From assembly GCA_023390955.1 (NCBI GenBank), contig JAEWBW010000441.1, positions 1 to 6,114 of the forward strand: 6,114 nt of DNA. Direction: 5' to 3'. A model generated the notes under the pieces. That model searched no databases. It had not been told where the DNA came from and saw nothing but the letters and a program-made list of their open reading frames with translations. Shown in pieces: positions 4,397-6,114 of the stretch (its first letter is position 1; the number at the start of each line of letters is the position of its first letter). The translations under genes were made by a program, and so were the position numbers. The DNA comes from Pseudomonadota bacterium (GTDB lineage: Bacteria > Pseudomonadota > Alphaproteobacteria > Rhizobiales > Xanthobacteraceae).

Positions 4397-6114
4397 TTAG
4401 CGGTTCGTGACCTGCAGCGGACCGCCGGTCGCGTCCGAAATCCGGGCGTTGGCGCCGCCGCGGTTGCTCATCATGGCCTCGAGCCGGTCGCGCTCCTTCT
4501 CGAAGCCTGCCAGCACGGGGCCTTCCAGCGAGCGGCCGCGGGGCAGCTTGACGCGCATGGGGTCGACGAAGCGGCCGTTGACGAGGATTTCGTAGTGGAC
4601 GTGCGGGCCGGTCGACATGCCGGACGAGCCGACGAAGCCGATCACCTGGCCCTGCCGCACCTTCTTGCCGATTTCCATGCCCTTGGCGAACGCCGACATA
4701 TGGCCGTAGGCGGTCTCGTAGCCGTTGGAGTGCTTGATGCGGATGTATTTGCCGTAGCCGCCTTCGGGGCCGGCCTTCTCGATCATGCCGTTGCCGGAGG
4801 CGAAGATCGGCGTGCCGTAGGAGGTCGCCCAATCGACGCCCGTGTGCATCTTCACAAAGCCGAGGATCGGATGGCGCCGGCCGCCAAAGCCGGAGCGCAT
4901 GATGGCGTTGTTGACGGGCTTGCGGACCAGGAACTTCTTCGCGCTCTTGCCGGTCTCGTCATAGTAGTCGACGACGCCGTCGTCGGGGCTCTGATAGCGG
5001 TAGTATTTCTTGGTCTCGCCGCCGACCGTGAGCGAGGCGAACAGCACGTCGTTCTTTTCGTTCGACGTCACGCCCTCGTCTTCGCCGGCGTAGAACACGT
5101 CGAAGGAATCGCCCGGCTGCACCTTGCGCTGGAAATCGACGTCGTAGGAGTAGATCTTGATCATGTCGTCGATGACCGGCATCGGCACTTTGTTGCGCAT
5201 CGCGGTCTCGTAGATGCTCTGGTACAGCCGCACGCCGGTGCCATCATCGTCATCGTCGTCGTCATTGCCGGCGCTGGCGTCGGCGGCGGCGATCGTGTTC
5301 ATGCTGGAGACGTCGACGGCGACGTATTTGCCGAGATCCGACAGCGCCGCGATCGCTTCCACCATGGTTTCGTTGGCGATCACGACACGGTAGGGCTGCA
5401 GCCGTGCGCCAGGCGTTGCGGGCGCCATCAGGATGCGCAGCTTCTCGCCGTCCTTCAGACCGCCGTCACGGCCGCGAGCGCCGAGCGTTGCGGCAATCGC
5501 CTTGATCTCTTCCGGCGTGGCGCCGAGCTCGCGCAGCACGGAGCTGACGCTGTCGCCCTTCTTCACGACGTGCACACGCTCGCCATTGGGGTTGCCGCCG
5601 GTGATCTGGCCTTTGGTCTTCGGCAGCAGCGTGACGTTTTCCGGCACCACGCGCGTCTCGAAGCCCGCATAGGGGTCGGGCGTCGTGGATTCGGTGGCAT
5701 AGGCCATCTTGATGTCGGACTGGGAGCCGGTCGCGCCCGAGACATCGGCGGCGGCATTGGCGAGGGCGGCGTAACGGACGCCGGTGCCGGTTCCGCGCCA
5801 ATTGGCGGCGTCGCGCACCCGCATCAGGATATCGTCGAGCGCCACGATGGCGGCGATCTTGGCCTTCGGCAGCACCGGCGTCAGGTCTTTCGTGACGAAA
5901 GACACTTCGGCGTCGGGCTCGACGGCCGCGGGATTGTTGGGATCTTCGGCGGCGGCCTTCGGGTCGGAGCCGACGTCGGTCAGAAGGCGCTGGGCGTTGA
6001 AGGGCGGGATTTTCGCCGACAAATCGCTCGTCGACATCGAAAGATTGCCGGAGATGCGGATGAAGGGGCGAACCCGCATCACGTCGCGGTTGCCGACGCG
6101 GGCGACGGTGGAGA
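4397..6114 (-). CDS. M23 family zinc metallopeptidase with LysM-like domain (5' end outside window)
   Basis: A peptidoglycan DD-endopeptidase-type protein. The minus-strand frame stays open to the window edge (upstream codons read STVARVGNRDV before the GTG at 6082), so the true start and any N-terminal membrane anchor are not in view. Numbering from that GTG, residues ~168-219 (VHVVKKGDSVSSVLRELG...) look like a LysM/OapA-like domain. Residues ~225-390 form a mixed spacer domain typical of MepM/NlpD-like proteins, and ~394-510 are the M23 domain. The zinc ligands are His413 and Asp417 in KMHTGVDW and His497 in GPHVHYE; His461 (YGHMS) and His495 complete the LytM-type site, so the enzyme looks intact. 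A run of seven Asp (274-280) interrupts the spacer. The C-terminal ~45 residues are a charged tail. The gene points towards the hydrolase cluster but on the opposite strand, so it is a separate unit. It is probably a housekeeping enzyme in cell-wall growth or division (inference). Confidence 0.94.
   Translation of the reverse strand, partial: STVARVGNRDVMRVRPFIRISGNLSMSTSDLSAKIPPFNAQRLLTDVGSDPKAAAEDPNNPAAVEPDAEVSFVTKDLTPVLPKAKIAAIVALDDILMRVRDAANWRGTGTGVRYAALANAAADVSGATGSQSDIKMAYATESTTPDPYAGFETRVVPENVTLLPKTKGQITGGNPNGERVHVVKKGDSVSSVLRELGATPEEIKAIAATLGARGRDGGLKDGEKLRILMAPATPGARLQPYRVVIANETMVEAIAALSDLGKYVAVDVSSMNTIAAADASAGNDDDDDDDGTGVRLYQSIYETAMRNKVPMPVIDDMIKIYSYDVDFQRKVQPGDSFDVFYAGEDEGVTSNEKNDVLFASLTVGGETKKYYRYQSPDDGVVDYYDETGKSAKKFLVRKPVNNAIMRSGFGGRRHPILGFVKMHTGVDWATSYGTPIFASGNGMIEKAGPEGGYGKYIRIKHSNGYETAYGHMSAFAKGMEIGKKVRQGQVIGFVGSSGMSTGPHVHYEILVNGRFVDPMRVKLPRGRSLEGPVLAGFEKERDRLEAMMSNRGGANARISDATGGPLQVTNR
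5243..5263 (-). repeat. GAT/GAC trinucleotide run coding for seven Asp
   Basis: Seven consecutive Asp codons (a mix of GAC and GAT on the minus strand) lie within the spacer of the M23 peptidase and are preceded by AGN. It is a low-complexity acidic linker that could vary in length by slippage, though the mixed codons reduce that tendency. Confidence 0.8.

Noticed and set aside
4221..4832. 203-aa minus-strand frame overlapping the M23 gene 3' end
   Set aside because: It is in another frame of the same strand as the M23 catalytic domain. The composition is Arg/Pro/Gly-rich and low in hydrophobics, so it is a shadow.

Overview
The window looks like chromosomal DNA from a high-GC alphaproteobacterium. 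The ClpB C-terminus and the M23 peptidase both read like those of the Bradyrhizobium/Rhodopseudomonas group (Nitrobacteraceae). That placement comes from protein resemblance recalled from memory, not from a search.

Layout. Positions 1-499 hold the 3' end of clpB (+), closed by a strong rho-independent terminator at 525-555. A gene-poor stretch (556-875) follows; it contains competing inverted repeats. A same-strand cluster then runs from 876 to 4270. It has an unrecognised 340-aa lipoprotein (876-1898), a decayed gene fragment (about 1913-2019), a 391-aa protein ending in a GH19 chitinase/lysozyme-like domain (2054-3229), and a 338-aa protein ending in a cysteine-histidine amidase/endopeptidase-like domain of the TIGR02594/CHAP/NlpC-P60 type (3254-4270). 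A 126-bp convergent gap separates this cluster from a minus-strand M23 metallopeptidase (4397 to beyond 6114), whose start lies outside the window.

The most interesting part is the central cluster. The two hydrolases share an N-terminal module of about 145-150 residues, 70 of 112 identical without gaps by my hand count, but carry unrelated C-terminal catalytic domains. One would cut glycan and the other peptide bonds. A third, broken copy of the shared module lies just upstream. The module resembles a lytic-transglycosylase/lysozyme fold (an LLAVAQ helix followed by an IGPFxLxQxxW segment), but the usual catalytic Glu position is Arg in both copies. It may therefore be a binding or delivery domain rather than an enzyme. 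Neither hydrolase has a signal peptide and no holin is visible. Secretion-linked effectors, a phage- or GTA-like lysis cassette, or a lipoprotein-assisted cell-wall system all remain possible.

The flanking clpB and M23 genes look like conserved core genes. The cluster between them may be an accessory insertion, which a synteny comparison could decide.
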